Assembly: GCA_037074615.1 (NCBI GenBank)
Contig: CM073569.1
Span: 1,804,001 to 1,868,000 of the forward strand
DNA: 64,000 nucleotides
Source of the DNA: Leucaena leucocephala
Taxonomy: Eukaryota; Streptophyta; Magnoliopsida; Fabales; Fabaceae
Reading direction: 5' to 3'
Below, piece after piece: positions 1 through 11,190 of this stretch. A program made the translations under genes and the position numbers. Every line of letters starts with the position of its first letter. The first letter of the stretch is position 1. The notes under the pieces are model-generated. The model was given only the letters and a program-made list of their open reading frames with translations, had not been told where the DNA came from and ran no database searches.

Positions 1-367
1 CGAAATCTCTTCAAATAAATAAAGTGAAAAAAACAGAGATAGACACAAAAAGCAGACCTTGCAAGAAAATATAGGATCCATTTTTTGTGTTAATTAATCT
101 TACTCCTCTAACTTGAATTTAAGGGCATCAAATTCCCCTCGCCACAATCAAGGAAGATCCTAGATTTTTCACACACACACACACACACACAACACGTATA
201 TATATGTGTGTGTGTGGGTGTAAGTGAGCCTCATACTCCACATTGCTCATATGGAAGTGACGTTAAGAGGAGATTGACTTGTCTCTCACCTCTCCTTCAT
301 TCACTGAATCATCATCATCATCACCATCCTCCTCCAGAAACCCTGGAATTTCTCATTCTCTATAGCC
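1..367. other. 5' flank of the ABCG14-type gene
   Basis: No coding sequence is visible before the ATG at 368. The stretch holds a (CA)n run followed by a TATATATGTGTG tract near 197-215 and a CAT/CAC-rich leader at about 310-330. The TATATA tract could act as a TATA box, but nothing singles it out. Confidence 0.5.
170..190. repeat. (CA)n microsatellite
   Basis: About ten uninterrupted CA units, followed a few bases later by a TA/TG tract. It lies about 180 bp upstream of the ABCG14-type start codon. Confidence 0.9.
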
Positions 368-2512
368 ATGCCACAAAACTGCATAGCTCCAAAACTCACT
401 TTCTACCCCATAACTCTGAAGGTAACCAAAACTTCATTTAAACACTACTTACACATTACACGTACGCACGCCATTAATTATCTTATGTGGGGTTACTGAT
501 TATATAGTTATCTGGTTTTTCTATATATTTTGCAGTTTGAGGAGGTAGTTTACAAAGTGAAACCAGATCATCATAAAGGAATGTGTTGTTGGGGAAGTTC
601 ATCATGGAGTAGTAGTTGCAGAGAGAAGACGATATTGAACGGAATCTCAGGCATGGTATCTCCTGGTGAGATTCTGGCCATGTTGGGCCCTTCTGGCAGT
701 GGCAAAACGACACTTCTTACAGCTCTCGGAGGTCGTTTAACAAATGGCAGATTATCAGGCAAAATCACATACAACAACCAACCTTTCTCAGGTTCCATCA
801 AGAGAACAACAGGTTTTGTGGCTCAGGACGATGTTCTCTACCCTCATCTCTCTGTTTCGGAAACTCTAATCTTCACCGCACTTCTCAGGCTTCCCAATAG
901 CCTCACCAAGAACGACAAGATCAACCACGTTGAGAGAGTTATCACTGAACTTGGCCTTACACGTTGCAGAAACAGCATCATCGGAGGAGCATTGGTGAGA
1001 GGAATCTCAGGTGGAGAGAAGAAAAGAGTGAGTATAGCTCAAGAAATGCTCATAAATCCCAGCTTGTTGCTTCTTGATGAACCCACCTCCGGCTTGGACT
1101 CCACCACGGCTCAGAGGATATTGACCACCGTCAAGGCCGTCGCCACCGCCGGAAGGACGGTCGTCACCACCATTCACCAGCCGTCCAGCCGTCTGTATCA
1201 TATGTTTGACAAGGTGGTGGTTCTATCAGAAGGACGAAGTATATATAATGGACCAGCTTCATCAGCCATGGAGTATTTCTCTTCTATTGGCTTCTCAATA
1301 TCCATCACTCTCAATCCTGCTGACTTCTTGCTTGATCTTGCTAATGGTAATTAATTATTACACCCTATTATTTTTTTTTTATCCTTTCATTTCATTATCA
1401 TGAGAATATATAATTGGAATTTATTACAGGGATTGCCCCTGACTCCAAGCATGCAAGTGAACAGAGTGAGAGCTTGGAACAAGAAAGGAAGCTAACCAGA
1501 GAAGCTCTCGTTTCTGCTTATGAAAACAACATTGCTCCTAAGTTGAAACATGAGATTGACAACTTCAACACCTTCACGAAACATGCTTCATCTAGTACGT
1601 CTTCTTTATTCTTCTCTCAATGTTACTTGTCCTGAATAATGACCTTTTTTTTCCTAATGAACTGGTTCTTCAGGAAATGACATAACAAAAACAGAGCAAT
1701 GGTGCACGAGCTGGTGGTATCAGTTCAAGGTGCTGTTACAGAGAGGGATAAGAGAAAGAAGATATGAAGCATTCAATAGATTAAGGATATTCCAGGTCAT
1801 AAGTGTTGCTTTTCTTGGTGGACTCTTATGGTGGCATACACCAGAATCTCACATTCAAGACAGAGTAGCTTTGCTGTTTTTCTTCTCTGTTTTCTGGGGA
1901 TTCTACCCTCTGTACAATGCAGTTTTCACTTTCCCTCAAGAAAGAAGAATGCTAATCAAAGAGCGATCTTCTGGAATGTATCGTCTCTCTTCCTACTTTC
2001 TGTCAAGAACAATCGGAGATCTTCCATTAGAGCTCGCACTTCCAACTGCATTCGTGTTCATAATTTATTGGATGGGAGGCCTCAAGCCTGATCCAGTCAC
2101 CTTCATTCTCTCACTTGCCGTGGTTCTTTACAGTGTTCTTGTGTCTCAGAGTCTAGGGTTAGCATTTGGAGCTATTCTAATGGAGGTTAAACAGGCCACA
2201 ACCCTAGCTTCTGTAACAACGCTTGTGTTCCTCATTGCTGGAGGCTACTACGTACAACACATACCTCCATTCATAGTGTGGCTCAAGTACTTGAGTTATA
2301 GCTATTACTGTTACAGGCTGCTTCTGGGTGTTCAGTACGATGAAGATGAATATTATGAGTGCTCCAATAATGGGGTTGTGTGCAGAGTTGAAGATTTCCC
2401 TCCCATCAAATCGATGGGTTTGAATCATTTGTGGGTGGATGTGTTCATCATGGCTCTTATGTTGCTGGGTTATCGATTACTTGCTTATTTAGCACTACAC
2501 AGAGTGAGGTAG
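368..2512 (+). CDS. ABCG14: ABCG14-type half-size ABC transporter (cytokinin transporter)
   Basis: Four coding exons: 368-421, 536-1346, 1430-1594 and 1674-2512, giving 622 residues. The first exon encodes MPQNCIAPKLTFYPITLK and joins in frame to FEEVVYKVK, which matches the start of Arabidopsis ABCG14 as I remember it, although about 30 residues of that N-terminus are absent here. The nucleotide-binding domain shows Walker A GPSGSGKT (residues 69-76), the ISGGE signature (about 175-179), Walker B LLLLDEP (Asp199/Glu200) and the switch His in TIHQPSS (about 232). A hydrophobic ABC2-type membrane domain fills exon 4 (RIFQVISVAFLGG to the C-terminus). Half-transporters of this family dimerise in the plasma membrane; ABCG14 loads root-made cytokinin into the xylem. 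Membership of the ABCG/WBC family is certain; the ABCG14 assignment rests on the N-terminal peptide and near-collinear C-terminal half. Confidence 0.93.
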
Positions 2513-2750
2513 AAAGTAGAATATAGATCAACAAGTTCAAAGAGTTCTTGTAGTTGAATTCATGTCAAATCACTAGTGACAGGGATTTGTATGTAGTTCA
2601 TGGAATGGAATTTTGATCCAGCAGTCAGATATTTAGATGCATAACACTGTGTAATGATAATTTAGTATGACAAAGATTTAACCTTCAATTAAGTAAGATT
2701 TAGTATGCATAACACTGTGGAATGTATCGTGCCATTGACAACATTAAGGC

Positions 2751-2774
2751 ATATATATATATATATATATATAT
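2751..2774. repeat. (AT)n microsatellite
   Basis: Twelve uninterrupted AT units downstream of the ABCG14-type stop codon. Confidence 0.95.
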
Positions 2775-3402
2775 CAAAAGAGGGTGAAAATGAACATTAA
2801 AATGAAGAAGGGAAAAAGAAATGGGAAGTGAAATGAAGAAGGAAGGACAGAGAAAAAAGGACGATGTAACCTTCAATTAATTATCACTTTAATCCTATTA
2901 AAGTCACATCATTTTTGTTGTTGTATTAAGCTACGTCATCTATGTTGGAAACACCTGCCAAAATAATAAAATTATGTGGTTCAAGTCGGGTTGAATATTA
3001 AATGAAATTTTCTTACTAAATTGGGTAACAAGACGGGGGACTAGAGGAGGAAAGAAAGTTGCTCAAAAGCTCAAAGCCAGTCCTCTTGCAGGCACTGCCT
3101 TGTATAGGCCTCAGATTCATGTACGTTGGGGGCATTTGAAAATACATTATTAATGGTGATTATAACTCACCATAACCATGCTTAAAAAACCGTTTCGGAC
3201 TTGGGTTCATGAAGATTAAAGCTGACGGTTTCATCATCAAGCATATTAAAAATAGGAAAAAAAAACGTTGAGCTTTATGGGAATTAAAACTAACGTTTTT
3301 TCCTTTTAGCGTTGAATACATTCAAAATAAATGAATGGATTGTAATAAAATTCCAACGTCTAGACCAATCAAAACCCTGCTTTCCGGTAACCAATTCTAA
3401 TC

Positions 3403-3578
3403 TTTTTTGGTTGCCCACCCTCACCCTCCAACTTTATCCCGACTACATCCGAATCTGACCCGCTTCACGCACCTGGTGAGTTTCCCAACAGAAATTTTTT
3501 GCATACGCCAAGGCTCAAACTCGAGACTTCACTTAAGTGATACCGAGCTATTTATTACTCGGATCAATCCCTGTTGGT
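3403..3578 (-). mobile_element. tRNA-derived SINE, family 1, reverse orientation
   Basis: Read on the minus strand it contains the A-box-side motif GCTCGGTATC, a B-box-like CGAGTTTGAGCC, GCCTTGGCGTATGC and an A-rich tail. The copies at 24.05 and 54.44 kb share this order. A 16-bp direct repeat, GTAACCAATTCTAATC, flanks it at 3387-3402 and 3579-3594. This is a perfect target-site duplication and marks a fairly recent insertion. Confidence 0.88.
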
Positions 3579-3839
3579 GTAACCAATTCTAATCAAATAT
3601 ATTATTTGATTTTCACAATACATTTCCAATAAGATGGGCCCAGTCTGTAATTAATTCGCGCCCATGGTTGGGAAAGTTAGATTTCCACTTATCTGGTAGC
3701 CCGTTCTATGAGCCCAATCCTCCTCTTTTTTTTTTGGTACATCAATCCTCCTCTTTTAGATCCCTACAATTCCAAGTAATATAAGACTATTTATCTGACA
3801 CCCCTACACACGAAATTTACAATAATCTATCCTCGAGGG

Positions 3840-4265
3840 ATTACGACGTGTTTAGAATCTCATCTAACTAAAATTTAAAAAAAAATAATAATTTAAATTT
3901 TGAGTTAGAGAAATTTTAAAATAAATAGTCATATTTATCTAAAAAGATTTTTAGATCAAATTAAGATTTTAGATAAACTACTGAAATCCTGTAATGATAA
4001 AAAAATCTTTTAAACTATTTAATTATTATTTTACCCTTATTTTTTTATACCCTCTCTCCTCGATCTTCTCCACCCTCTTTTCTATCTCCTAATTTTAATA
4101 AAATTATATTTTTTATGATAATTTAGCAATCATAAAAGTCTTTCTGATAATAAATATTCAAATACTTATTTATTTAAAGTCACTTTTTTCCGTAAACTTT
4201 TCTTTAATTTTTTTTTTTAAAAACTATCCAAAAATTATTTTTTTTCTATAAAATTTTTTCTAAAA
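3840..4265. mobile_element. MITE remnant of the pyrimidine-rich family
   Basis: It carries the same order of blocks as copies at 13.9, 15.1 and 53.7 kb: 'aaactatttaattattattttaccctta', then a 'ctctctcctc' pyrimidine tract, then an AT-rich tail. The terminal inverted repeats are too degraded to fix borders, so both ends are approximate. Confidence 0.5.
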
Positions 4266-4915
4266 TACTATATAAACACACACTATATTGCTAATGTTTA
4301 AAATATTAGAATTAGTTGGCGATCAATAAGTATTCGAATTAACTCTGATTAAAATATATATGGTCAATAAATTTAATTTTTCAGTTTTATAAGAATTTCC
4401 TTCATCTCGATTTATTTTTGGGACAGATTCTGGTCTCAATCCAATGTCTAATTCAAAATGGGTGTTTGGTTTTGAGTTCTTAATTAATTTTGGCATGGAT
4501 ATTTGGATTTTTTTTTTAAAAAAAATTAATTTTGGTTCTTATAAGTGATACTCATCCAAACAGGCCTACGTATAGCGGCCTTTCACTGGGCCAAAAGAAT
4601 AGGCATAGCCTACTGGCTCCCATCAGAATTCAAAATCCGACAAAGCCCAATATGCTGAAAACGGGTCAGGATGACCCGGAAAGCATCCAACCGTCCATCC
4701 TCCATCCCTTCATCTTCATCAATTCAATCTTGGGCCTCTTCATCCCCTGAGTTTGGTGGCGACAATTCCGATCCTTAAATCCGGCTGCCGCCGGTGGCTA
4801 TTTCCAGAATTCCGGTCATCCTTCCGATTTTCAATCCTCTAGCTCTTGCGTTACGATTCGTCTCCCACAAATTGCTTCCTCACAATTCCACCCTTCCTAG
4901 CGTTTTTGGGGCACC

Positions 4916-7574
4916 ATGACTTTTTCAGACGAAGAGGATGAGAACCTGGCTTACTTTCTGGAATCGGAGGTTCTCTCCGAGATCTCTGATCAGGTGCACC
5001 GATTAGTTATGCTGTTTTTTTTTTCAATTTAAAATTTTACGTGGATAGACTATAGATTAGGGGTTTAAAATGGTATTCGAATTTTTTTTCCCTCGTAATT
5101 GTACTCGAAATTAATCCATGGTTATATGGGAGGAAAATTGTTTGGTAAATAATATGAGTGATTGTTGTTGACAGGAAGAAGAAAGTTTGGAGGAGCCCAA
5201 AGCAAAGAGAAAGCGAGTGGAGGAGGCTGAGATTATTACCAAAGAAGAAACTAAAGAAAATTCTAGTCCATCGTTGAAGTCTAAGAACGATAATATCAAT
5301 AAAAGCGTAGTGCCTAAGGCTATTGAAACTGGATTTTTCAGCAAAATCCCGCCTGAACTTTTTCATCATATCCTTAAATTTCTTTCCTCCGAGGTATTTT
5401 TAAGTGAAAAAAGATAGTTATGACTTTATATACTTAGTGCTTGGATTGTTTTCCTGGTCATATAACTTAGTTGACATTAGTTTGTTTCTACGCTTGCAGG
5501 ACCTTGTTTCTTGTGTATTAGTCTGTAAATTTCTAAATTATGCAGCATCTGATGAAGCATTATGGCGTCGCTTGTAAGTATATAACTTTTCTGTAGTTGT
5601 TGTCTGTCCAAATGTTGAGTTAGGAATTTGGCTCCTTATAACTTTAATGTTTAGTTATATATTTTGATATTCTTAGTTTTGGGATATATGTGCGCGTTTA
5701 CATTTGTATGAACCATCTATATGCCTACTGTCTACTTAAAAGGGTTACATTTATGCAGGTACTGTATGCGGTGGGGTCTGCTTCCCCCTACTAGGAAGTT
5801 AAGGGAATGTCCATGGAAGAAGTTATACATTCAGGTACTTGAATCAATGATAGCATCATGTAGTAAATCAACAATCCCTAAGACAATCTCTCTTTCCCTT
5901 CCAGTTTACCTACTGTTGTACCGGCTTGAATATTATTGCACCAACAGACAAAAGCCATTCTCTAGCTAGTATATGAGAGGGCATATCATGACTCTCCTGT
6001 CTATCAATGGCTGCATGCTTTTCATAATATATTAGGAACCATTATACTGGCAATAATGTGCCAATCTAGCTTGTGACTGGGTATGTGTTAATTATTCATC
6101 TTTGTGTACTTATCCATTTATTGATGTGCTGGAGTGGATCAATTTGAAGGCACTACTTTAAATAAATTTAAACCACCAGATTAACCATATTTCATCTTTT
6201 TTCTCTTGGAAACTGATATTTGAGTAACTCACGCATCTGTTTTCCATATTTTGCGTGAATCTTGTCATTTATCCTACTTTTATGCAGCGTGATGAAGAGG
6301 ACATGGCTGAACTTGTAAGAAGCTGCCCAAATGAATTTAAAGAGTATTACATACAAATGCAAGCAGCTAAACGAAGCCAAGCACCTCTTCCTTCACAGGT
6401 AATGGGAGTATATGCTGTAATATGGAATCATATACTCTGGGATGTTTTGAACATTATTTATCAGTACTGCATTGTATCTGTAATCTTGAAAAGGAATAAA
6501 AGAAGATATGACTTTGGAGCTTTTTCATCTGCTTTGTCTGTTTGTTTAATTGCTTTATACTTTCATACGAGGGACATTGCTTAACCATGTATGTTGATTT
6601 TCTGTTTCATATGTGAAGTTGAAAGATGATAGGATGATTCTTGACAAAACAGTAGCTGATCAAGTGTCATCATGGAAAAAAAGCAGAGGCCTCAGTGATA
6701 CAGTGGTGACTGATCATGTTTGCTCTGGTGAAACCTGCTCTTACTATCATATTGGAGACATGTTTATTTGTGAGAAGACTGGACATGTTCATGGTGGGGC
6801 ACGTCATTTCTTTTTGCGTTTTAATGATGCACAAAGGTTTTTCATTATTTTATTTATTCTGGACTAGAGCTTTATAATTTGTTTTCTTTTTCCCAGTATG
6901 TGATGATACATGTAGAGAAGTTATTATGGATCCGACCAATGAGCTTTTGGTCTGTACAATATCGGGGCACTGTTTTGATAGATTATTGTCACCATCCGAA
7001 ATGGAGCCTGATGCTGTAAGTTAATAAGTCCTCTGGCTTACATGTGTATTCTTTTAATTAAGCTTTTGCATGACATTTCCTTGTAATTTATCCATCCAAA
7101 TATATCATATTGAGGTAGTGGGCTTTAGCGTTACTGTCATGTGAAATGAACTGCCTACTGAATCCATTGAGTTATGTTACTACATTTGCTTCAGGGTTTA
7201 GTTTCGTTAGCGTCATGAAACCAAGAAATTGATTGAAGCTTTTATTAGAAATTTGATGATTTGCCTCATTTTATCAACATTAATTCTAGAAACTCTTCAT
7301 TGAGGTACAACCCTTACACCTAATGTTTAGCCTTGTTCCTTTGGAAACTCAGGAGCAGCAACAAGGTGGTGTGACCGATGAGGCAGAACCATTTATGGGA
7401 TCTGGTCGTTTTGGTAAACCCATCTCTTTGACATTCATTCTTTCACTAGTCTCCTGCATCGTTCTGTACCTGCAACTCATTATGGTGTGTGTTTTCGATG
7501 CAGCACGAGCTTATTTGCTGGGATATAATTGTGCTGATGAGAAGGAGCTTGAAGCTACTTTGAGATTTTGCTGA
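4916..7574 (+). CDS. SKIP31: F-box protein, SKIP31 type
   Basis: Nine coding exons give 327 residues: 4916-4993, 5175-5393, 5500-5573, 5759-5834, 6288-6398, 6619-6793, 6897-7015, 7353-7413 and 7504-7574. The start ATG opens an acidic MTFSDEEDENL segment. A basic/acidic region (EEPKAKRKRVEEAE) follows, then the F-box at about residues 80-125 (FFSKIPPELFHHILKFLSS, continuing into exon 3 to LWRRL). The C-terminal half carries conserved cysteines (CSGETCSYY, FICEKTGHVHVCDDTC) and ends CADEKELEATLRFC. The family bridges target proteins to SKP1 in an SCF ubiquitin ligase. Length and motif order agree with Arabidopsis SKIP31 (318 residues, from memory). The exon 6 acceptor is an atypical GAAG, chosen because it alone keeps the LKDDRMILDKT frame. 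Confidence 0.92.
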
Positions 7575-8593
7575 TTCCCACATTGATCTGCTTTAGGGTG
7601 GAGGTTTTATCGTGGGCATGGTTTAAATGATCAAAATTATCGGTGTTTATCTAGTTTAATTATAAAATATGTTTTTCTATGTTCAGATGGTTAGCATATG
7701 AATCTATGAGTAGCCTTATAATACATTTGCTTTAATGTATAGTTGAATCCACTGCAGACGCTTTCTCCCCCAATTATTGCTTACAGTAGTTAGAAAGAGG
7801 AAGGGGATTAGTGCAATTTGGGCTGCCATTCGTCGGCTTGAAAACTGATAGGTAAAAGAAGAGCAACAGATGGTGGATTATGATCTCAGCCTGTAATACT
7901 TCATATGTTTATTGGCCATAAAAAGGTCCATATATTCGGACGAGACTGGTGAAGTTAACTTGTCTTGTCACCTATTTATTATTTTCCCTGAATTTTTTTA
8001 AACTTTTAACCTCTTTTTCTTTTTGATGAGTAAAACCCCTCAACAGTCATCACACAGGACGATAGTACGTAGCATCACCTCTACCCACGATTCATCTCAT
8101 TCTAATTACATAAATTAGCCTGATGTGACTGACTATATTTTCTCATTTTGTTTACATGTGCATGGGCATTTGCTTGCCTATATATCTATATATAATATGA
8201 GAAGCCTAAAATTTCTGATTTAATTTTCCATTATTATATTCTTCTTATTGATTTATTATCATTCCTGTCAAATGCCGAAAGATATTGTTAACAGCTTCAA
8301 GTTGACCTACCAGTAGAGTCAAACCTTATCTGTTCATAAATCAAAATAAAGAAATGTATACTTGCCCCCCTTGTGATTGGTCTTCGAAAAAAAATTAGGA
8401 AGGTTCGTGTTTCCATCGTGAAGGAAAAAGGGGCCCAAAAAGAACAAAAGAAAATTGCAAGTTAAAAAAGAAGTAAAAAGTTCCTAGATTTTCTTCCGAA
8501 TGTTAATTCTTCGCAGCTTATATCGTTTTCCTAATTGCAATGGTGATCAAATTTATACGTCGCCCTTGCCCAAAGAAAAATTTATATATAAAC

Positions 8594-9351
8594 TAGGGGT
8601 GTTCACGGGCAGAGTTAAATAGGGTAATTTTCTGCCTAAAAAAAGTATGGGCTACATTTTGCAGCCCGATGATCTGCCCTATTCGGTAAAAGCCCTAACT
8701 ATTTTGGGTTAGGCGTGGGTGGGCTGAGCATACCCAAGTTGTGATACTATGCTCATGTTATAGAAAATAATTTGCAATTATAAACTAAAATAATAATATA
8801 TTCATATGTCTTCAAAAATTAAATATCTATAATCCACTAAAAATAAAGTAACAAAAAGATAATAATTAAAGTTTTACAATTCATTGCATATAAAAAATAG
8901 TCTTAAAGTCTAAGTAGTTTGTAATTACAACTTTACATCAATTTTTCAAATGTTGACAAGGATAAAGTATCTAAAAAAATAAAAAATAATTATAATTTGT
9001 AATGTAATCATATTATGATTAGTAAAGTTAAAAAAATTAATATAGTTATAAATATTAAAAGACGCAACTTACGTACTTAACTACTTATATTTCTAAAATG
9101 ATCATTTAGTCACCAGTACCTATCATATTCTCCCTTCTAATTGTAGCATCTAGGGAGAAAAGTAAAAAAAATAAAAAAAGGGTGCTCATGGACAGGGCAA
9201 TCCCCCTGCCCAGTGTCCAACCCAAAAAAAGCATGTGCTGCATTTTGCAGACCGATGCTTAGCCCTGCCCTATATTTATCGGGCTGGGCAGAGCCTTTTT
9301 TTCGCTAGCTCGGGTGGGCATACCGAGCCGCGGGCTTTATGAACACCCCTA
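8594..9351. mobile_element. Non-autonomous hAT-like element, 758 bp
   Basis: The ends are inverted repeats, TAGGGGTGTTCA on the left and TGAACACCCCTA on the right. Eight-base flanks, ATATAAAC and ATATGGAC, match at 6 of 8 positions, as expected for an old hAT duplication. No transposase frame is present. The two subterminal regions (about 8630-8740 and 9210-9330) are direct repeats built around 'cattttgcag..cgatg', although the outer ends are inverted. Confidence 0.8.
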
Positions 9352-10049
9352 ATATGGACGCAATTTCAATTTTAGATAAAAAAATTATAACAAATATAAA
9401 GAGTTAATTGATTAATTTATATAGATTGAAAAGTGTATAATATAAATTTATTTTAAGAGGTTAGATTTAATTATAATTAATTAATTTATTTAATTTCTTA
9501 AATCTATTTAAAAAATTAACTAATTTTTATAATTAAGACCAAACATAATATTATTATGCTTCATGCCTTACTAATTTTCTTCTTACCTGATTTGTTGGAC
9601 AAACAAATTAAACCATATACAAATTATATATTTATCATTATACTGCTTCATGCCTTAATCAATATTGCCATACTTCTTATTAAATACGATTGAAGTAACT
9701 TGAATTGTGAGGGCTCATCAAGACTAAAAGCATATCTTTAGACTCATTAGGGTTCTCGCATGGATATTTACGGATCCAATATCAACTAGATCTTCATATC
9801 AACGTTAAAATATGAACCCACAATTTTATGGCAATATCACTTTTATTTTATTTTTACTAAACACAAATATCTCTCTATTAGAGATAATTATATTTATGAT
9901 ACTATCGGATACTAAATATAAATAACTCACTTAATGAGATTTAAACATTAATTTATCAATATGATAACCCATTATACGCTACCGCTGGTAATATCACCAT
10001 ATTTTACAACCATATAATTAAAGTTTGACTAATCTGCCAGGCTCACTGA

Positions 10050-10057
10050 TGACGTCA
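10050..10057. promoter_or_regulatory. TGACGTCA palindrome upstream of CYP94 copy 1
   Basis: An exact bZIP-type palindrome (TGA/CRE class) 232 bp before the ATG of copy 1. The same octamer lies at a comparable distance upstream of copies 2 and 3. Confidence 0.6.
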
Positions 10058-10288
10058 ATGTTAGCATGTTAAGTTTTAATAGCAGTCACATTCTAGAAAT
10101 GATAGACTTAAACAAGTTAGGCTTTACCTATCGAAGTGGACAACAAACCCTTGTGCGCTTTCACACGCAGAGCCATGTATCCTTAAATATCAGTGTAGGA
10201 TTCCTTAACTTACGTACCAAAAGCTAGTACTAAATTCCACCTATCTCATAATCTCACTTACAATATATTCCTCAGCATTCAGCAATAT

Positions 10289-10495
10289 ATGCCCATTAGT
10301 CTATTGGCTTTCTTCTTTCTCTTCTTCTGTCTTCCTGCCTTTTTCTTCTTCCTCTTCAAAGCTCCTTCCCCTGCAAACATCAGCAAGAAGAAGAAGAAGA
10401 ACGTAACGATGAGCTCATTTCTCCACCCACGACGGCCCCTCCCTAAAACATACCCTCTCATTGGTTGCTATTTAGACCTTATATCACATCACCTC
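10289..10495 (+). pseudogene. CYP94-type P450 copy 1, N-terminal stub
   Basis: Starts MPISLLAFFFLFFCLPA and has a complete hydrophobic ER anchor (FFFFLFKAP), a lysine-rich stop-transfer segment and the hinge PKTYPLIGCY. Homology to the other copies ends about 70 residues in, at about 10495, just before a small MITE. The rest of the P450 is missing, including the I-helix and heme loop. It cannot be an enzyme. Its anchor shows what copies 2 and 3 have lost. Confidence 0.85.
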
Positions 10496-10507
10496 CCTAA
10501 TTTTTAA

Positions 10508-10650
10508 AGGTTGTTTGGATGGGAAGAAAAATAGGGGGAGGAAATGTTATCAAGGAAAATTTTTTAAAAAGGTAAAAAACTACTTACTATTTTTGAGAGT
10601 TTTTTTTCCTAGTATTATTTCCTCTATAATTTTCTCCCTATCTAAACATA
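10508..10650. mobile_element. Small MITE at the breakpoint of CYP94 copy 1
   Basis: About 140 bp with inverted ends: 'tgtttggatgggaagaaaa' on the left and, reverse-complemented, 'tgtttagatagggagaaaa' on the right. No clear target duplication. It starts about 13 bases after P450 homology stops. Confidence 0.65.
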
Positions 10651-10692
10651 GGATAAAAGTTTATTACCTCATTCTCATATTACCTAATTAAA

Positions 10693-10905
10693 GAGTTGAT
10701 CTTGATCATAAATATAAAATCTATTTCTCATATTTGTTATTTATTTTTTAAATTATCTCTAATGATACTCCCTCAACAATAATCAATTAAAAGAGAGAGT
10801 GAGAGTTAAGGAAGATAATTATAATATTTTAAAAAATATATATTATATTAATTTATTTAATTAAATTAAATTAATTAAATATATCTTATATATTAAATAC
10901 TGGTG
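10693..10905. repeat. AT-rich interspersed repeat, copy A
   Basis: Begins 'gagttgatcttgatc', contains 'cactccctcaacaataatcaa'-like sequence and a purine tract, then runs into AT-rich sequence. A clear relative lies at 53051-53262, and a reverse-oriented part occurs inside the MITE at 40834-41192. Confidence 0.6.
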
Positions 10906-10984
10906 GGTAATATATAGTATATTTTGAAGCCGCTCTGACGCAACTCCTCAAGTTTTACTAAATAAAAGCTGCATTGCTCCCGTA

Positions 10985-10992
10985 TGACGTCA
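10985..10992. promoter_or_regulatory. TGACGTCA palindrome upstream of CYP94 copy 2
   Basis: Exact octamer, 206 bp before the ATG at 11191. It is surrounded by a promoter segment (10930-11190) that shares blocks with the promoters of the other copies, for example 'catccctttcatg' and 'cccttcaacattcaacac'. Confidence 0.6.
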
Positions 10993-11190
10993 CTTATAGA
11001 ACTTGTAAGTTTTAATACTCCTCCATGTCGTAGAAATCGTCCATAACAAAACAAGCATCCCTTTCATGCACCAAGTCGACGCAGCAAGCGCATGTTGACT
11101 TATCTCATGATGTCACATTATTATTCCTTTGTGCCATTCTCATTATTCCTTTCTCCTCACTTCTGTCACAACCCTTCAACATTCAACACT

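Larger units (their letters stand above)
2513..4915. other. Intergenic spacer between ABCG14-type and SKIP31-type genes
   Basis: No coding region is supported. The spacer begins with the ABCG14 3' flank and holds an (AT)n tract, a SINE with target duplications and an AT/pyrimidine-rich MITE remnant, all listed separately. About 4680-4915 is less AT-rich and probably contains the SKIP31 promoter and 5'UTR. Confidence 0.6.
7575..10288. other. Intergenic spacer upstream of the CYP94 array
   Basis: No coding region is supported. It contains the SKIP31 3' flank, a non-autonomous hAT-like element (8594-9351), AT-rich sequence at 9360-10000 resembling the small MITE family at 40.8 and 59.7 kb, and the promoter of the first CYP94 copy (about 10000-10288) with a TGACGTCA palindrome. 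Confidence 0.6.

Noticed and set aside
530..1354. A separate start of the ABC transporter at the beginning of exon 2
   Set aside because: The upstream codon is TTG within the splice acceptor (TTGCAG). The ATG at 368 gives the conserved MPQNCIAP peptide and splices in frame.
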